DNA from: Siccirubricoccus soli
GTDB taxonomy: Bacteria; Pseudomonadota; Alphaproteobacteria; Acetobacterales; Acetobacteraceae
Reading direction: 5' to 3'
NCBI RefSeq assembly: GCF_024178315.1
Contig: NZ_JAMZIK010000043.1
Coordinates: 33,092 to 97,091 of the forward strand
DNA length: 64,000 nt
Shown here: in pieces, positions 16,723 to 25,339 of the stretch
Layout of the letters: each line of letters starts with the position of its first letter
Numbering within the stretch: position 1 is the stretch's first letter
Translations under genes and position numbers: made by a program
The notes under the pieces: generated by a model
What the model saw: the letters and a program-made list of their open reading frames with translations, nothing else
Told to the model about the DNA's origin: nothing
The model's database searches: none

Positions 16723-17903
16723 ACGGCTGGCCCCCGGTGCCATGGCAGCCAGCCGGCGATGGTGGCCGCCGCCCGGTCGAGCCAGGCGATCACGCCGTCG
16801 AAGGCACCTTCCTCCGGATGGCGATCGCTGTGACGGAACACCGCGATGGCGAAGCCGGTGAGCAGGAGAAGGGCGGCCCAAAGCCCCAGGCGCGGATCGA
16901 TCCGGCCGATATCGCCGAGCGATTCGATCAGTTGCAGCGCCTGCTGGTACAACATCAGGATCACCGCCCCGAGCAGGATGCCGACCGAGCGCCGCGACCG
17001 CTTCGCCGCCAGTCCTAGGGGCATTGCTAGCAGCGGCAGGACCAGCATCGACGCCGAACGCACCAGCCTTCCGTGCAGCTCGCCATCCAGCCGGGTGCGG
17101 TCCCGCGGCGGGTCCGGGGACTGCCGCCCGGCCCAAAGCTCCGCAATGGTCATCTCCCGCTCATCCGTGCCACGCAGGCGGAAGATGGGCAGGCGCCGAG
17201 TGAAGGGCCGGGACAGGTCCGACCCGGCGAAGCGCAGCGTCGATGCCTGGCCGTCGGGCAGGAGCGTGATCTGTTGGCCCTCGTCCAATTCGAGCAGCAG
17301 TTCCGTCTCGTCGTCGCTGAGCAGCAGCCGGCCGGTCACGGCGGTGGTCAGCACCTCGCGCCCATCCTCGTCCCGCTGCTGCAGGAAGATGCCGTGCAGC
17401 GTCCCGTCCGCCGGGTCCCGCCGGTCGGCACGGACCGTAAGCCGATGCCCGATCTGCAGGAATTCTCCGGGCACCAGGGTGGCGTTCCAGCCCGCATTGG
17501 TCAGGGCGTGGAAGGCTGCGCGGTAGGCGTAGCGGCTGAGGGGTTGGACATAGCCGTACAGCCCGAGGGCGAGCAGGCCGCAGCCCAGCCCGACCGCGAG
17601 GAAGGGCCGGCTGAGGCGAGTCAGCGAAAAGCCGGCGGCCTGCAGCCCGTCGAGCTCGTGGTCCTGGCTCAACCGCGCGACGACCACATAGACCGCCAGG
17701 AACAGAGCCGCCGGAAAGGCTAGGCCGAGGTAATGCGGCACCAGGTAGAGCAACAGCCGGACGATCGAGGACGCCGATCCGCCGGCACCGGCCAGAAGGT
17801 CGAACAACCGAAGCAGCCGCTCCATCAGCAGCGCCGGCAGCACCAGCAGCAGGGTGGCAGCCAGCGGCCTGGCCAGCTGGCGCAGCATGTAGCGGTCTAC
17901 CAC
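16719..17903 (-). CDS. lptF: LptF-like YjgP/YjgQ permease
   Basis: 394 residues from a GTG at 17903 (VVDRYMLRQLARPLAATLLLVLPALLM). Longer frames upstream are not supported by a ribosome site. The LSQDHELDGLQAAGFS loop after the second helix is characteristic of LptF/LptG, followed by the periplasmic beta domain and the C-terminal helices (MLVLPLLAMPLGLAAKRSRRSVG). It is the first gene of the coupled leftward operon, which then runs LptG, small protein, GNAT-like, NTP transferase, flippase, CDP-glycerol-like, GT4. Confidence 0.85.
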   Translation of the reverse strand: MVDRYMLRQLARPLAATLLLVLPALLMERLLRLFDLLAGAGGSASSIVRLLLYLVPHYLGLAFPAALFLAVYVVVARLSQDHELDGLQAAGFSLTRLSRPFLAVGLGCGLLALGLYGYVQPLSRYAYRAAFHALTNAGWNATLVPGEFLQIGHRLTVRADRRDPADGTLHGIFLQQRDEDGREVLTTAVTGRLLLSDDETELLLELDEGQQITLLPDGQASTLRFAGSDLSRPFTRRLPIFRLRGTDEREMTIAELWAGRQSPDPPRDRTRLDGELHGRLVRSASMLVLPLLAMPLGLAAKRSRRSVGILLGAVILMLYQQALQLIESLGDIGRIDPRLGLWAALLLLTGFAIAVFRHSDRHPEEGAFDGVIAWLDRAAATIAGWLPWHRGPAV

Positions 17904-17980
17904 CCCGCCCCTCGACGGCGGTCCCCGTCCGATGCCCGCCCTTGATGGCCACCACCAGATTGCGGTGGCGGGGCTCCGGA

Positions 17981-18424
17981 TCACGCTCCGGTTGCTCCCC
18001 AGGCGGCGCGGAGGCAAAGCAGCATGTCGTCCCGCACCGCCGCCTCCGGTTCCACAGCCTGGCCGAGCGCCGGTGGCCCTGGCCAGCCGGCATCGGGGAA
18101 GCTGCTGCCCAGATGCACCCGCTCGCTGCTGTAGCGCGGGATGACGTGGAAATGGACGTCCGGGTCGACCATCATCAGCATCAGGTAGTTGATCTTCTCA
18201 TACGCCACAAATTCGCGCAGGATGGTTTCGACGCGGCGGACGGCGCCGTGCAGTCCGGCAAAGGCTGCGGGGCTGGCTTCGGCGAAACGGGTGACCGGTT
18301 CACGGCACACCAGCACCAGCGAGCCGAGCGTGACCTGCTGTGGCCGCAGCAGCACGATCCAATGGTCGGTTTCGCCGATCAACGTGGCGGGATGACCGAA
18401 TTTGGTGAGCGTGGCAGCTGGCAT
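17981..18424 (-). CDS. HIT-family protein
   Basis: 147 residues from ATG 18424. The histidine-triad region reads DPDVHFHVIPRY (about residues 87-98), i.e. two of the usual three spaced histidines plus the preceding fold (HWIVLLRPQQVTLGSLVLV). HIT enzymes hydrolyse or transfer nucleotides, for example AMP or UMP from a phosphoramidate or dinucleotide. The gene precedes the LptF gene by 77 bases and is divergent from the DUF2141 gene. Its role in lipid metabolism is inferred only from position. Confidence 0.82.
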   Translation of the reverse strand: MPAATLTKFGHPATLIGETDHWIVLLRPQQVTLGSLVLVCREPVTRFAEASPAAFAGLHGAVRRVETILREFVAYEKINYLMLMMVDPDVHFHVIPRYSSERVHLGSSFPDAGWPGPPALGQAVEPEAAVRDDMLLCLRAAWGATGA

Positions 18425-18619
18425 CCGAAATCTCGCACAACCGGTTCAAGGGAAGGCCGTGCGGCCCCTGACTGCGGCGCGGCCTTGAACCGCCCTGGCC
18501 GGACTATAGGTGCGGCGCCGCAAGGTCGCCAGTTCAGCAGGGAGCCTGGCCGTCCGGCGACAGGTGCATGGCCGGCCGCCTGGCTGCTGGCCGCAGCCTT
18601 GCTCGGAGGCGCCGGTGCC

Positions 18620-19042
18620 ATGGCGGCGGCCGGGCCCCGCGCGACCGCCTGTGCTGCGGCGGAGGCGCCGGCCGGGCCGCGCCTGCAGGTCACGGTCACC
18701 GGGGCGCGCAAGGTGGCAGGCAACATCACCATCACGGTCTACGGCCCGCGGCCGGAGGATTTCTTGGCGCGCGGCGGCCGCCTGGCGCGCCAGCGCATCC
18801 TGCTGCAAGGCTCGGCAGCAGAGGCATGCTTTGCCCTTTCCGAGGCCGGCGACTACGCCATCGCCGTCTACCACGACGAGAACAACGACCACGACTTCAA
18901 CCGCACGCTGATCGGGACACCTGCCGAGGGCTATGGCTTCTCCAACGACGCCCCGGCGCTGATTGGCCTGCCATCCTTCGAGGCTGTGCGCTTCGCGGTG
19001 CCGGTAGGCGGCTCGCAGATGACGATCCGGCTGCGTTACTGA
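18620..19042 (+). CDS. DUF2141 exported protein (start uncertain)
   Basis: 140 residues counted from ATG 18620. The domain is clear: LQVTVTGARKVAGNITITVYG, then GDYAIAVYHDENNDHDFNRTLIGTPAEGYGFSNDAP, which is the DUF2141 core. A hydrophobic stretch AWPAAWLLAAALLGGAGA lies directly upstream in the same frame and looks like a signal peptide, but it has no ATG or GTG start; a TTG at 18599 is the nearest candidate. A frame shifted by one base from GTG 18510 would supply a basic n-region (MRRRKVASSAGS). So either an unusual start is used or the copy carries a frameshift. DUF2141 proteins are periplasmic with unknown function. Confidence 0.75.
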   Translation: MAAAGPRATACAAAEAPAGPRLQVTVTGARKVAGNITITVYGPRPEDFLARGGRLARQRILLQGSAAEACFALSEAGDYAIAVYHDENNDHDFNRTLIGTPAEGYGFSNDAPALIGLPSFEAVRFAVPVGGSQMTIRLRY

Positions 19043-19068
19043 CGCTCGGCAAGTCGGCGGGGGGAGGC

Positions 19069-19944
19069 TCACTCCATTGCCAAGCTGCGGAACTCGGCGG
19101 TCGCCGGGTCCTGCAAGCGCAGGGTCGTTTCGCACCGCCACCCGGTTCCGGTGCGCGTGATCCGATGCAGCAGCCATCCGGGCCAGTGCTGTCCCGCCGC
19201 CAGCGCCTGCGGCGCGCCGAGGACCGGGATGGGGCGTGCCGCTCCGGGCAGCGCGGCCCGCGACGCAACATGGTGATGCCCATGCAGCACCAGCTCCGCC
19301 CCATGGCGGGCCAGCAGGGCGCACAAAGCGGCACGGTCGCGCAGCGCCTTGCGCCACCCGCCCGGCCCGAGCACGGGCGGATGATGCACCAGCACCGCCC
19401 GGAACAGCCCCTCACGCCCGGTCGCGTCGAGCAGCGCCGGCAGCCGGGCGAGCTGTGCCGCGCCCAGCTGTCCCTCGGCCGAGCCAGGCATGGTCGGAAC
19501 GGCCGAGGAGAGCCCGATCAGGGCCATGGGCCCGCGCCGGTGCAGGAACGGGAAGGGCGCCGCGCCCGGTCCGGGCGCGTCATCCACCATCCATGGCTGC
19601 CAGCGCCCGATCCCGGACTCCCAGGGCACTGCCACGGTCGCGTCGTGATTGCCCGGGAGGACTGTCACCCGCCCGGGCGGGCCCAGCCGCTCCAGCCAGG
19701 CCCGCGACGACGCGAATTCGCCGGGCAGGGCGAGGCAGGTCAGATCACCCGTGACCACCAGGTGGTCCGGTCCGGCGGCGGCGATATCGGCCAGCAGGGC
19801 ATCGGCGGGCAGGCTCCGCTGGCGCTTGCGCCGCAGGGCAAGATAGGCCAGCAAACGCTTGCCCGCGAGCTGTCCAAGCGGATGCAAGGCTCCGGGGGGA
19901 ACAGGCAGGTGGAGATCCGACAGGTGCGCAAGGGTGAAGGACAT
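19069..19944 (-). CDS. Metallophosphoesterase (calcineurin-like)
   Basis: 291 residues from ATG 19944. The full set of metal ligands is visible: LAHLSDLHL (D-x-H), VVTGDLT (GD), LPGNHDA (GNHD), VLVHHPP and LHGHHHV (GHxH). These enzymes hydrolyse phosphomono- or diesters. The gene is divergent from the CDP-alcohol phosphatidyltransferase, with less than 90 bases between start codons. A role in trimming a phosphorylated lipid or a headgroup precursor is possible but unproved. Confidence 0.88.
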   Translation of the reverse strand: MSFTLAHLSDLHLPVPPGALHPLGQLAGKRLLAYLALRRKRQRSLPADALLADIAAAGPDHLVVTGDLTCLALPGEFASSRAWLERLGPPGRVTVLPGNHDATVAVPWESGIGRWQPWMVDDAPGPGAAPFPFLHRRGPMALIGLSSAVPTMPGSAEGQLGAAQLARLPALLDATGREGLFRAVLVHHPPVLGPGGWRKALRDRAALCALLARHGAELVLHGHHHVASRAALPGAARPIPVLGAPQALAAGQHWPGWLLHRITRTGTGWRCETTLRLQDPATAEFRSLAME

Positions 19945-20025
19945 GGATCGCCCAAGTCTCGCCCGGCCGGCGCATCGGCGCCAGCGGCCCGACTGCTGAG
20001 CGAATCGCCCGTCCCGATCTGGAGC

Positions 20026-21105
20026 ATGCCCGGTTCCGCCTTGCTCGGCCGCGCGCTGGCCCGAGCGGGAGTCGGGGACGTCGCCGCCTGGGATGGGACG
20101 CAGATGGATGGCAGGCTTCTCCTGCTGCGGGCGGATCATGTCCACGATGCCGCCCTGGTCGCCGGCCTGGTGCGCAGCCCCGGCGTACTGCTCTGCCGGC
20201 CGGAGGATGGCCGCCCGGTCGCTGCGCATCTGCCGACGGGGATCGCCGCGGCCCCGATCGCCGAGGCGCTGGAGGCCGGGCGTGCCTCCACGGATGCGGC
20301 CTTCGCCGGGCTGCGTCCCGCGGCGCCCGCCGAACTGACGGACAGCTACGACCGCGCGCTGCGCAAGCGCGGCAACCCTTATTTGCTGCGCCTCGGGCCC
20401 GACACCCGCCGGGCCGTGGAATGGGAGATGTTCGGCGGCTCCTACAAGGGTGTCACCGATGCCGTCACCAAGCATGTCTGGCCCCGCCCGGCCTTCCATG
20501 TGGTGCGCGCCTGCGCCGCGCTGGGCATCACCCCGAACCAGGTGACGCTGGTCAGCCTCGTGCTGGTCTTCCTCGCGCTCTGGCTCTTCGCCGAGGGGGC
20601 CTTTCTGGCCGGGTTGCTGGCGGCCTGGGTGATGACTTTTCTTGACACCGTGGACGGCAAGCTGGCGCGGGTGACGCTGACCTCGACGCCCTTTGGCAAC
20701 GTCTTCGACCATGCGATCGACCTGATCCATCCACCTTTCTGGTGGCTGGCCTGGATCCTGGGGCTGCAGGCGGTGGGCATGCCGCTCGCGGAACCCGTCG
20801 CGGTGGGTGTGATCGTCTTCGTCGGCTATGTGCTCCAGCGGCTGCAGGAGGGGCTGTTCCTCGCCCTGTTCGGCATGGAGATCCATGTCTGGCGGCGTTT
20901 CGACAGCTTGTTTCGCCTGGTGATCGCACGGCGCAATCCGAACCTGGTGCTGCTCACCCTGGGCACGCTGATCGGGCGGCCGGATCTCGGCATGCTGGCG
21001 GTGGCCGCCTGGACGGTCTTCGGCTGCATCGAGCAGGTGGTGGTGACGGTGCAGGCGGGCCTGGCGCAACGCCGGGCGCCGCTGCGCTCCTGGCTCCAGC
21101 AATGA
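20026..21105 (+). CDS. CDP-alcohol phosphatidyltransferase with N-terminal nucleotidyltransferase-like region
   Basis: 359 residues from ATG 20026. The complete catalytic motif DGx2ARx8Gx3Dx3D is present (Asp210-Gly211, Ala214-Arg215, Gly224, Asp228, Asp232) between several membrane helices. It therefore transfers a phospho-alcohol or phosphatidyl-like group from a CDP donor inside the membrane. The first ~130 residues are soluble and contain LLLLRADHVHDAALVAGLV, which resembles part of a sugar-NTP-transferase fold, as in inositol-phosphate cytidylyltransferase/DIPP synthase fusions. However, the NTP loop is missing. The gene overlaps the lipid kinase gene by ATGA. It probably builds the polar head of a (sphingo)lipid; it may correspond to one of the Caulobacter cpg genes. 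Confidence 0.83.
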   Translation: MPGSALLGRALARAGVGDVAAWDGTQMDGRLLLLRADHVHDAALVAGLVRSPGVLLCRPEDGRPVAAHLPTGIAAAPIAEALEAGRASTDAAFAGLRPAAPAELTDSYDRALRKRGNPYLLRLGPDTRRAVEWEMFGGSYKGVTDAVTKHVWPRPAFHVVRACAALGITPNQVTLVSLVLVFLALWLFAEGAFLAGLLAAWVMTFLDTVDGKLARVTLTSTPFGNVFDHAIDLIHPPFWWLAWILGLQAVGMPLAEPVAVGVIVFVGYVLQRLQEGLFLALFGMEIHVWRRFDSLFRLVIARRNPNLVLLTLGTLIGRPDLGMLAVAAWTVFGCIEQVVVTVQAGLAQRRAPLRSWLQQ

Positions 21106-22061
21106 GCGGGTCCGGCGGCGTCCGGCGTGTCGGCATCATCAGCAACCCGCTGAGCCGGATGCTGCGCAAGGGGCAGGGCAGGCTCGGCGCCCAGGCAGCT
21201 GGGCTACCGCTTGCCGTGCCCGCGACGCTGGCGGAGCTCCGCACCGCCCTGGCCGGCTTCGCGGCACAGGGGGTGGACCTGCTGGCCGTGCAGGGCGGCG
21301 ACGGCACGCTGCGCGAGGTCCTGACCGCCCTGCCGGCTGCCTTTGGCGACCATCCACCCGACATCGCCCTGCTGGCGACGGGGAAGACCAACTTGGCCGC
21401 GCGGGTGCTGGGCAGCGCCGGCCCGGGGGAGGCGGCGTTGGCGCGGCTGCTGCAGGCGGCCCGGTGCGGCACGCTGCGCCGCCGGCTGCTGCCGGTGCTG
21501 AAGGTCGCCCGGCCTGGGCTGCACGGTACCCTGCCGCTGCATGGGCTGCTGTTCGGCGCCGGCGCCTTCACCGAGGCGAAGCTGCTGGCGGATCGGGCGT
21601 TGCACCGGCGCGGCATCCATGACCGGCTGACGGTGCTGCTGGCCCTGGCCGGCGTTGCATTGCGGACCCTGTGGGGGCGCGACGCTTCGCTGCGGGCCGG
21701 CGCCGCCATGGAGCTGGCGCCGGATGATCTGGCGCCGCGAGACGGGCACCGCTTCCTGGTCCTGGCCACGCCGCTCGACCAGCTGATGCTGGGGCTATGG
21801 CCCTTCTGGGGGGACGGCCCGGGGCCGGTGCGGTGGCTCGATGTCGCGGCGCCGCCGCAGCGTCTTGCGGCAGCGCTCTGGGCCAGCGTCCAGGGCCGGC
21901 CGCGGTCCTGGATGTCGGCAGCCGGCTATCGCAGCGGCAACGCAGACCGGCTCGCCATCCGGCTCGGCGTGCCCTTCGTGCTGGACGGGGAGGTGTTCGA
22001 GCCGGGGCCGGAGGGGCTGGTGCTCTCCGCCCCGGGCCGGGTCGCCTTCGTGACGCCGTGA
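21102..22061 (+). CDS. cpgB: Lipid kinase of the diacylglycerol/ceramide kinase family, CpgB-like
   Basis: 319 residues, ATG overlapping the previous stop. It has the DAGK catalytic signature GGDGT at residues 65-69 in LLAVQGGDGTLREVLTAL, the N-terminal GIISNPLS and the conserved ALLATGKTNLAAR. Family members phosphorylate a lipid hydroxyl with ATP. In Caulobacter the ceramide kinase CpgB belongs to this family and starts ceramide phosphoglycerate synthesis. Its place between a CDP-alcohol transferase and a nucleotidyltransferase-like gene makes ceramide a strong candidate substrate. Diacylglycerol or sphingoid base are alternatives. Confidence 0.75.
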   Translation: MSGSGGVRRVGIISNPLSRMLRKGQGRLGAQAAGLPLAVPATLAELRTALAGFAAQGVDLLAVQGGDGTLREVLTALPAAFGDHPPDIALLATGKTNLAARVLGSAGPGEAALARLLQAARCGTLRRRLLPVLKVARPGLHGTLPLHGLLFGAGAFTEAKLLADRALHRRGIHDRLTVLLALAGVALRTLWGRDASLRAGAAMELAPDDLAPRDGHRFLVLATPLDQLMLGLWPFWGDGPGPVRWLDVAAPPQRLAAALWASVQGRPRSWMSAAGYRSGNADRLAIRLGVPFVLDGEVFEPGPEGLVLSAPGRVAFVTP

Positions 22062-23008
22062 CGCCCGCCGCCCCCGCAACGCTCGAGGCGCTGGTCGCCG
22101 CCGAACTTGCCACACCTGCCGAACCTGGTGCCGCCATGCTGGCCGCCCGACACCTAGCCGAGGACATCCTGGCCCGGCATGGCGTCGGGGTGGAGGCGGT
22201 GCTGTTCTATGGCGCCTGCCGGCTCGACGACGATCCAGCCGGGCTGCTCGACCTCTATGTACTGACCAGCGGTCACCGGGCCTTTCACCGGCGCTGGCTG
22301 CCGGCGCTGTTCAATGCCCTGCTGCCGCCAACGGTTCTGCACTGGCGCAGCGACGGCCTCGCCGGCCCGATCCGTGCCAAGGTGGCGGTGTTGACGCTTC
22401 GTCAGTTCGAGCGGCGGCTGCGGCCGGGATCGCTGGACACCACGATCTGGGCCCGCTTCTGCCAGCCATCGACCCTGGTCCATGCGCACGATCCTGCGGC
22501 GCGGCACAGGGTGGAACAGGCCGTGGCGCAGGCGCTGACGACGGCCGTGCTCTGGGCAATCCGGCTCGGTCCACCGGCCGCAACGCCTGTGGAATATTGG
22601 CGCGGCCTCCTGGCCCGCACCTACGGTGCCGAACTCCGCGTCGAGCGCGGCAACCGGTCGGACCGGCTGCTGGCTGCCTCGCCCGGCTGGTACGGCCCGG
22701 CCCTGACCTTGGCGCTGGCGCGGCTCGGCCTGGCCACCGCCGTGGATGCCGAGGGACAGCTGCGGCCTGGTCTGGTCGGGGATTTCACCCTTTCCTGGGC
22801 GGTTCGGCGCGTTTGCGGCAAGACGCTGAACGTGATGCGGCTGGTCAAGGCCGCCTTCACCTTCGATGGCGGCCCGGACTACCTGACGAGCAAGATTGCC
22901 CGCCACGCGGGGGTTACGATCGAACTGACCGGCTGGCAGCGCCGCCACCCCGTGCTTGCGGCGCCGATCCTGCTGTGGCGGCTGCGGCGGGATGGGGCGG
23001 TGCGCTGA
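22058..23008 (+). CDS. Putative nucleotidyltransferase, possibly Tam41-like
   Basis: 316 residues from a GTG overlapping the kinase stop (GTGA). It contains AVLFYGACRLDDDPAGLLDLYVLT (about residues 48-71), which looks like the G-x-D-x-D region of a nucleotidyltransferase, then FHRRWLPALFN and GPIRAKVAVLTLRQFERRL. This pattern loosely recalls Tam41-type CDP-diacylglycerol synthases. The third gene of a tightly coupled trio with a lipid kinase and a CDP-alcohol transferase, it could activate ceramide-1-phosphate with CTP. The match is weak, so the activity is a hypothesis. Confidence 0.55.
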   Translation: MTPAAPATLEALVAAELATPAEPGAAMLAARHLAEDILARHGVGVEAVLFYGACRLDDDPAGLLDLYVLTSGHRAFHRRWLPALFNALLPPTVLHWRSDGLAGPIRAKVAVLTLRQFERRLRPGSLDTTIWARFCQPSTLVHAHDPAARHRVEQAVAQALTTAVLWAIRLGPPAATPVEYWRGLLARTYGAELRVERGNRSDRLLAASPGWYGPALTLALARLGLATAVDAEGQLRPGLVGDFTLSWAVRRVCGKTLNVMRLVKAAFTFDGGPDYLTSKIARHAGVTIELTGWQRRHPVLAAPILLWRLRRDGAVR

Positions 23009-23034
23009 AGGACGCCGGGCCGGTCTCGCGCCCG

Positions 23035-24243
23035 CTACTCCGCCGCCGCCAGCCCGGCGGTAGCCAGCCCCAGCAGCTGCCCGGTCCGGGTGATTACGGC
23101 GATAGCGGTGTCGATTTGCTCCGGGGTCAGGGCGGCGCTGACGCTCATGCGCAGCAAGGGCCTGCCACCTGGGGTCGCCGGCCCGAGCGCCAGGTTCGTA
23201 TAGACGCCTGCGTCCAGGAGTTGGTTCCAGAAGCGGATCGCCGTCTCGCGGTCCGGCATCGGCAGGGATACGATCGGGCTCGGCATCGCACCGAGCACGA
23301 AGCCGGCGGCGGCCAGCCCCGCATGCAGATGCTGGCCGTTCCGCCGGAGGCTGTCGCGCAGCTGTGGCTGGGCTTCCATCGCCTCGATGGCCTGGATGAC
23401 CGAGGCGACGATTGAAGGCGGCAGGGAGGCCGTGAACATATAGGCCCGGGCCGCAACCCGCAGCGCACCGAAATCGTCGAGGTCGAAGGCGCAGAAGCCG
23501 CCGATCGCGCCCAGGCTCTTGCTGAAGGTGCCGACGACGAAATCGACATCCGCCTCCACGCCGTCCGCTTCGGCCAGGCCGCGGCCGTGGGCACCGAGCA
23601 CGCCCAGGGAATGGGCCTCGTCCACCAGCAGCCAGGCACTGGCTTCGCGCTTCACCTCGACCATCTCGCGCAGCGGCGCGGTGTCGCCGAGCATGCTGTA
23701 GATGCCCTCAAGGACGATCAGCTTCTCGCCCGGCTGGTCGGCGAGCAGGCGCAGGCGGCGCCGAAGGTCGTCCGGATCATTGTGACGGAACCTGGTGACC
23801 TGCGCATTGCCGAGCTTCGCGCCGTCATAGATGCTCGCATGACTGTCCGCATCCAGCAGCAGGTGGTCGCCGCGCCCGGCTAGCGCGGACAGCGTGCCGA
23901 GATTGGCCTGGTAGCCGGTGGTGAAGACCATCGCATGCCGCCGGCCGAGAAAGCGTGCCAGCCGCTGCTCCAGCGCCGCATGGCCGCCATAGGTGCCGTT
24001 GGCGATGCGCGAGCCGGTGGTGCCGGTGCCGTGCGCCATGGTCGCCGTGACCGCGCTGTCGATGCAGTCCTGGTCGAAGGTCAGGCCAAGATAGTTGTTG
24101 GTGCCCAGCAGCAGGACGCGCTTCCCGTCGAGGATCGCCTCCGTCGCCGACAAAATGGAATCGAAGGTCACGCCGAAGGGATTCCGCCCTGCGGCGGAGA
24201 CCATTGCGAGCTCGGAGCGCAGGGCGCGAAGTTTAGCTAGCAT
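23035..24243 (-). CDS. spt: Serine palmitoyltransferase
   Basis: 402 residues, the normal length for alpha-oxoamine synthases. The PLP lysine lies in GTFSKSLGAIGG (Lys242), the cofactor-binding Asp in VDEAHSLGV (about 208-216), the stacking His in DADSHASIYDG (His135), and the family GSRIANGTYGGHAALE motif at 77-92. It condenses serine with an acyl thioester to 3-ketosphinganine. Assignment to Spt rather than 8-amino-7-oxononanoate synthase or KBL rests on the acyl carrier protein three bases upstream and on cerR and acyl-ACP synthetase genes nearby. Confidence 0.85.
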   Translation of the reverse strand: MLAKLRALRSELAMVSAAGRNPFGVTFDSILSATEAILDGKRVLLLGTNNYLGLTFDQDCIDSAVTATMAHGTGTTGSRIANGTYGGHAALEQRLARFLGRRHAMVFTTGYQANLGTLSALAGRGDHLLLDADSHASIYDGAKLGNAQVTRFRHNDPDDLRRRLRLLADQPGEKLIVLEGIYSMLGDTAPLREMVEVKREASAWLLVDEAHSLGVLGAHGRGLAEADGVEADVDFVVGTFSKSLGAIGGFCAFDLDDFGALRVAARAYMFTASLPPSIVASVIQAIEAMEAQPQLRDSLRRNGQHLHAGLAAAGFVLGAMPSPIVSLPMPDRETAIRFWNQLLDAGVYTNLALGPATPGGRPLLRMSVSAALTPEQIDTAIAVITRTGQLLGLATAGLAAAE

Positions 24244-24246
24244 CGA

Positions 24247-24498
24247 TCAGTCGGCCTTGCCGGTGCCGCGGGTCAGCACACCGACGAGATCGCCGATGGT
24301 CTCGATTTCTGCCATGCCATCCATCGGGATGATGATGTCCAGCCGCGTCTCGAGCTGCATGACGAAATCGAGGGCAGTGACCGAATCCAGGCTCAAGTCA
24401 TGCAGGAGACTTGTCTCCATGGTCACCGGCACCGTCCCCTTGCCCAGTTCCTCCAATGCGCCCGTGATTTCGCGCAGCACTAGTTCCTCATCCGGCAT
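24247..24498 (-). CDS. Dedicated acyl carrier protein for sphingolipid synthesis
   Basis: 83 residues from ATG 24498. The phosphopantetheine serine is Ser39 in DLSLDSVTALDFVMQLE, a slight variant of the DSL motif. The protein is acidic and helical as expected. It ends three bases before the spt start, so the two are one transcript. In Caulobacter a specialised ACP next to spt delivers the acyl chain to Spt, and the same job is likely here. Confidence 0.88.
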   Translation of the reverse strand: MPDEELVLREITGALEELGKGTVPVTMETSLLHDLSLDSVTALDFVMQLETRLDIIIPMDGMAEIETIGDLVGVLTRGTGKAD

Positions 24499-24766
24499 GC
24501 CTCGGCCCCCCAAACATATCTCAGTCCTCCAGTCGAATGTATTGGATAGGTCATTGAAATGTAACCCTGGCGTCTGGGGGCAGACATGAGGAGCTTGCGG
24601 CCAGCGCAGGGCGGGACGACCAGCATGGCAACAATTCTGTACGGCAGCCCCGCACCTGATCTTTCGCTGTCGTTTCACCGTGCGCTCGGACACATATGGA
24701 AGTAGATGGTGCTGAGTGCCCTCAGCAGCTGACGCAGCGAAGCGCACAGGAACAAAGGTTTGCAGA

Positions 24767-25315
24767 ATGCGATGCGCCAGACGCGCCCGTGCCCGCCGGC
24801 ACGATCGAACGCCCCTTCGGACCTCGCTTCTGGCGGGCGGAGGCTGGTGCGGTTGCCCCTCACTGAGCAGGCTCAGCCTCATGGTCTTGAGCTTTCTGGC
24901 CGGTTGCGCCGAGACGGGGCCAGCACCACACCAAACGGTGGTAGATCAGGCAGGGGGCGGCCAAGCTGCTTCCGCTACGACTGCGCCCTCCGTAGTCTGG
25001 TACGAGGGCCAGCGGGTGCCGATCAGCTCGGATTTCACCTGTTCCGATAGGTCGCGAAGGGTCTGGTTCCGGGTCGAGGGCGGCTTGGTCGAGATGCGCT
25101 CGTCGCGGCACCGAGGTTTGGCAATCCCGAAGCCGATGCTTGCCGGCACTGTTTCCCCAGAGGGAGAGATGGCACTGCGCTCAATCGGAGCAACCCGCTC
25201 AGTCGTTGGACGGATCCAGGGCAACCAACTGACCGCATCGGATATACCGGACCTGATGGTACTGGGCCGAACCCGTGGAACCTGTAGCTTCCGCTACGAG
25301 GCAACGCGCAGGTAG
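24767..25315 (+). CDS. Putative lipoprotein of unknown function
   Basis: 182 residues from ATG 24767, which has AAAGG eight bases upstream; an internal ATG at 24881 would leave too short a signal. A basic N-terminal stretch is followed by LSRLSLMVLSFLAGCAETG, whose LAGC is a lipobox. The mature part contains SDFTCSDRSRRVWFRVEGG and ends in GTCSFRYEATRR, with two Cys that may pair. I recognise no domain. It is divergent from acp-spt inside the sphingolipid locus and has somewhat lower G+C than its neighbours. It should be anchored in the periplasm or outer membrane. Confidence 0.6.
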   Translation: MRCARRARARRHDRTPLRTSLLAGGGWCGCPSLSRLSLMVLSFLAGCAETGPAPHQTVVDQAGGGQAASATTAPSVVWYEGQRVPISSDFTCSDRSRRVWFRVEGGLVEMRSSRHRGLAIPKPMLAGTVSPEGEMALRSIGATRSVVGRIQGNQLTASDIPDLMVLGRTRGTCSFRYEATRR

Positions 25316-25339
25316 CATCCGACACAACAGCACGGACTT

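Noticed and set aside
24881..24883. ATG 24881 as the start of the lipoprotein
   Set aside because: Only about nine residues would precede the lipobox Cys, too short for a signal; ATG 24767 has a ribosome site.
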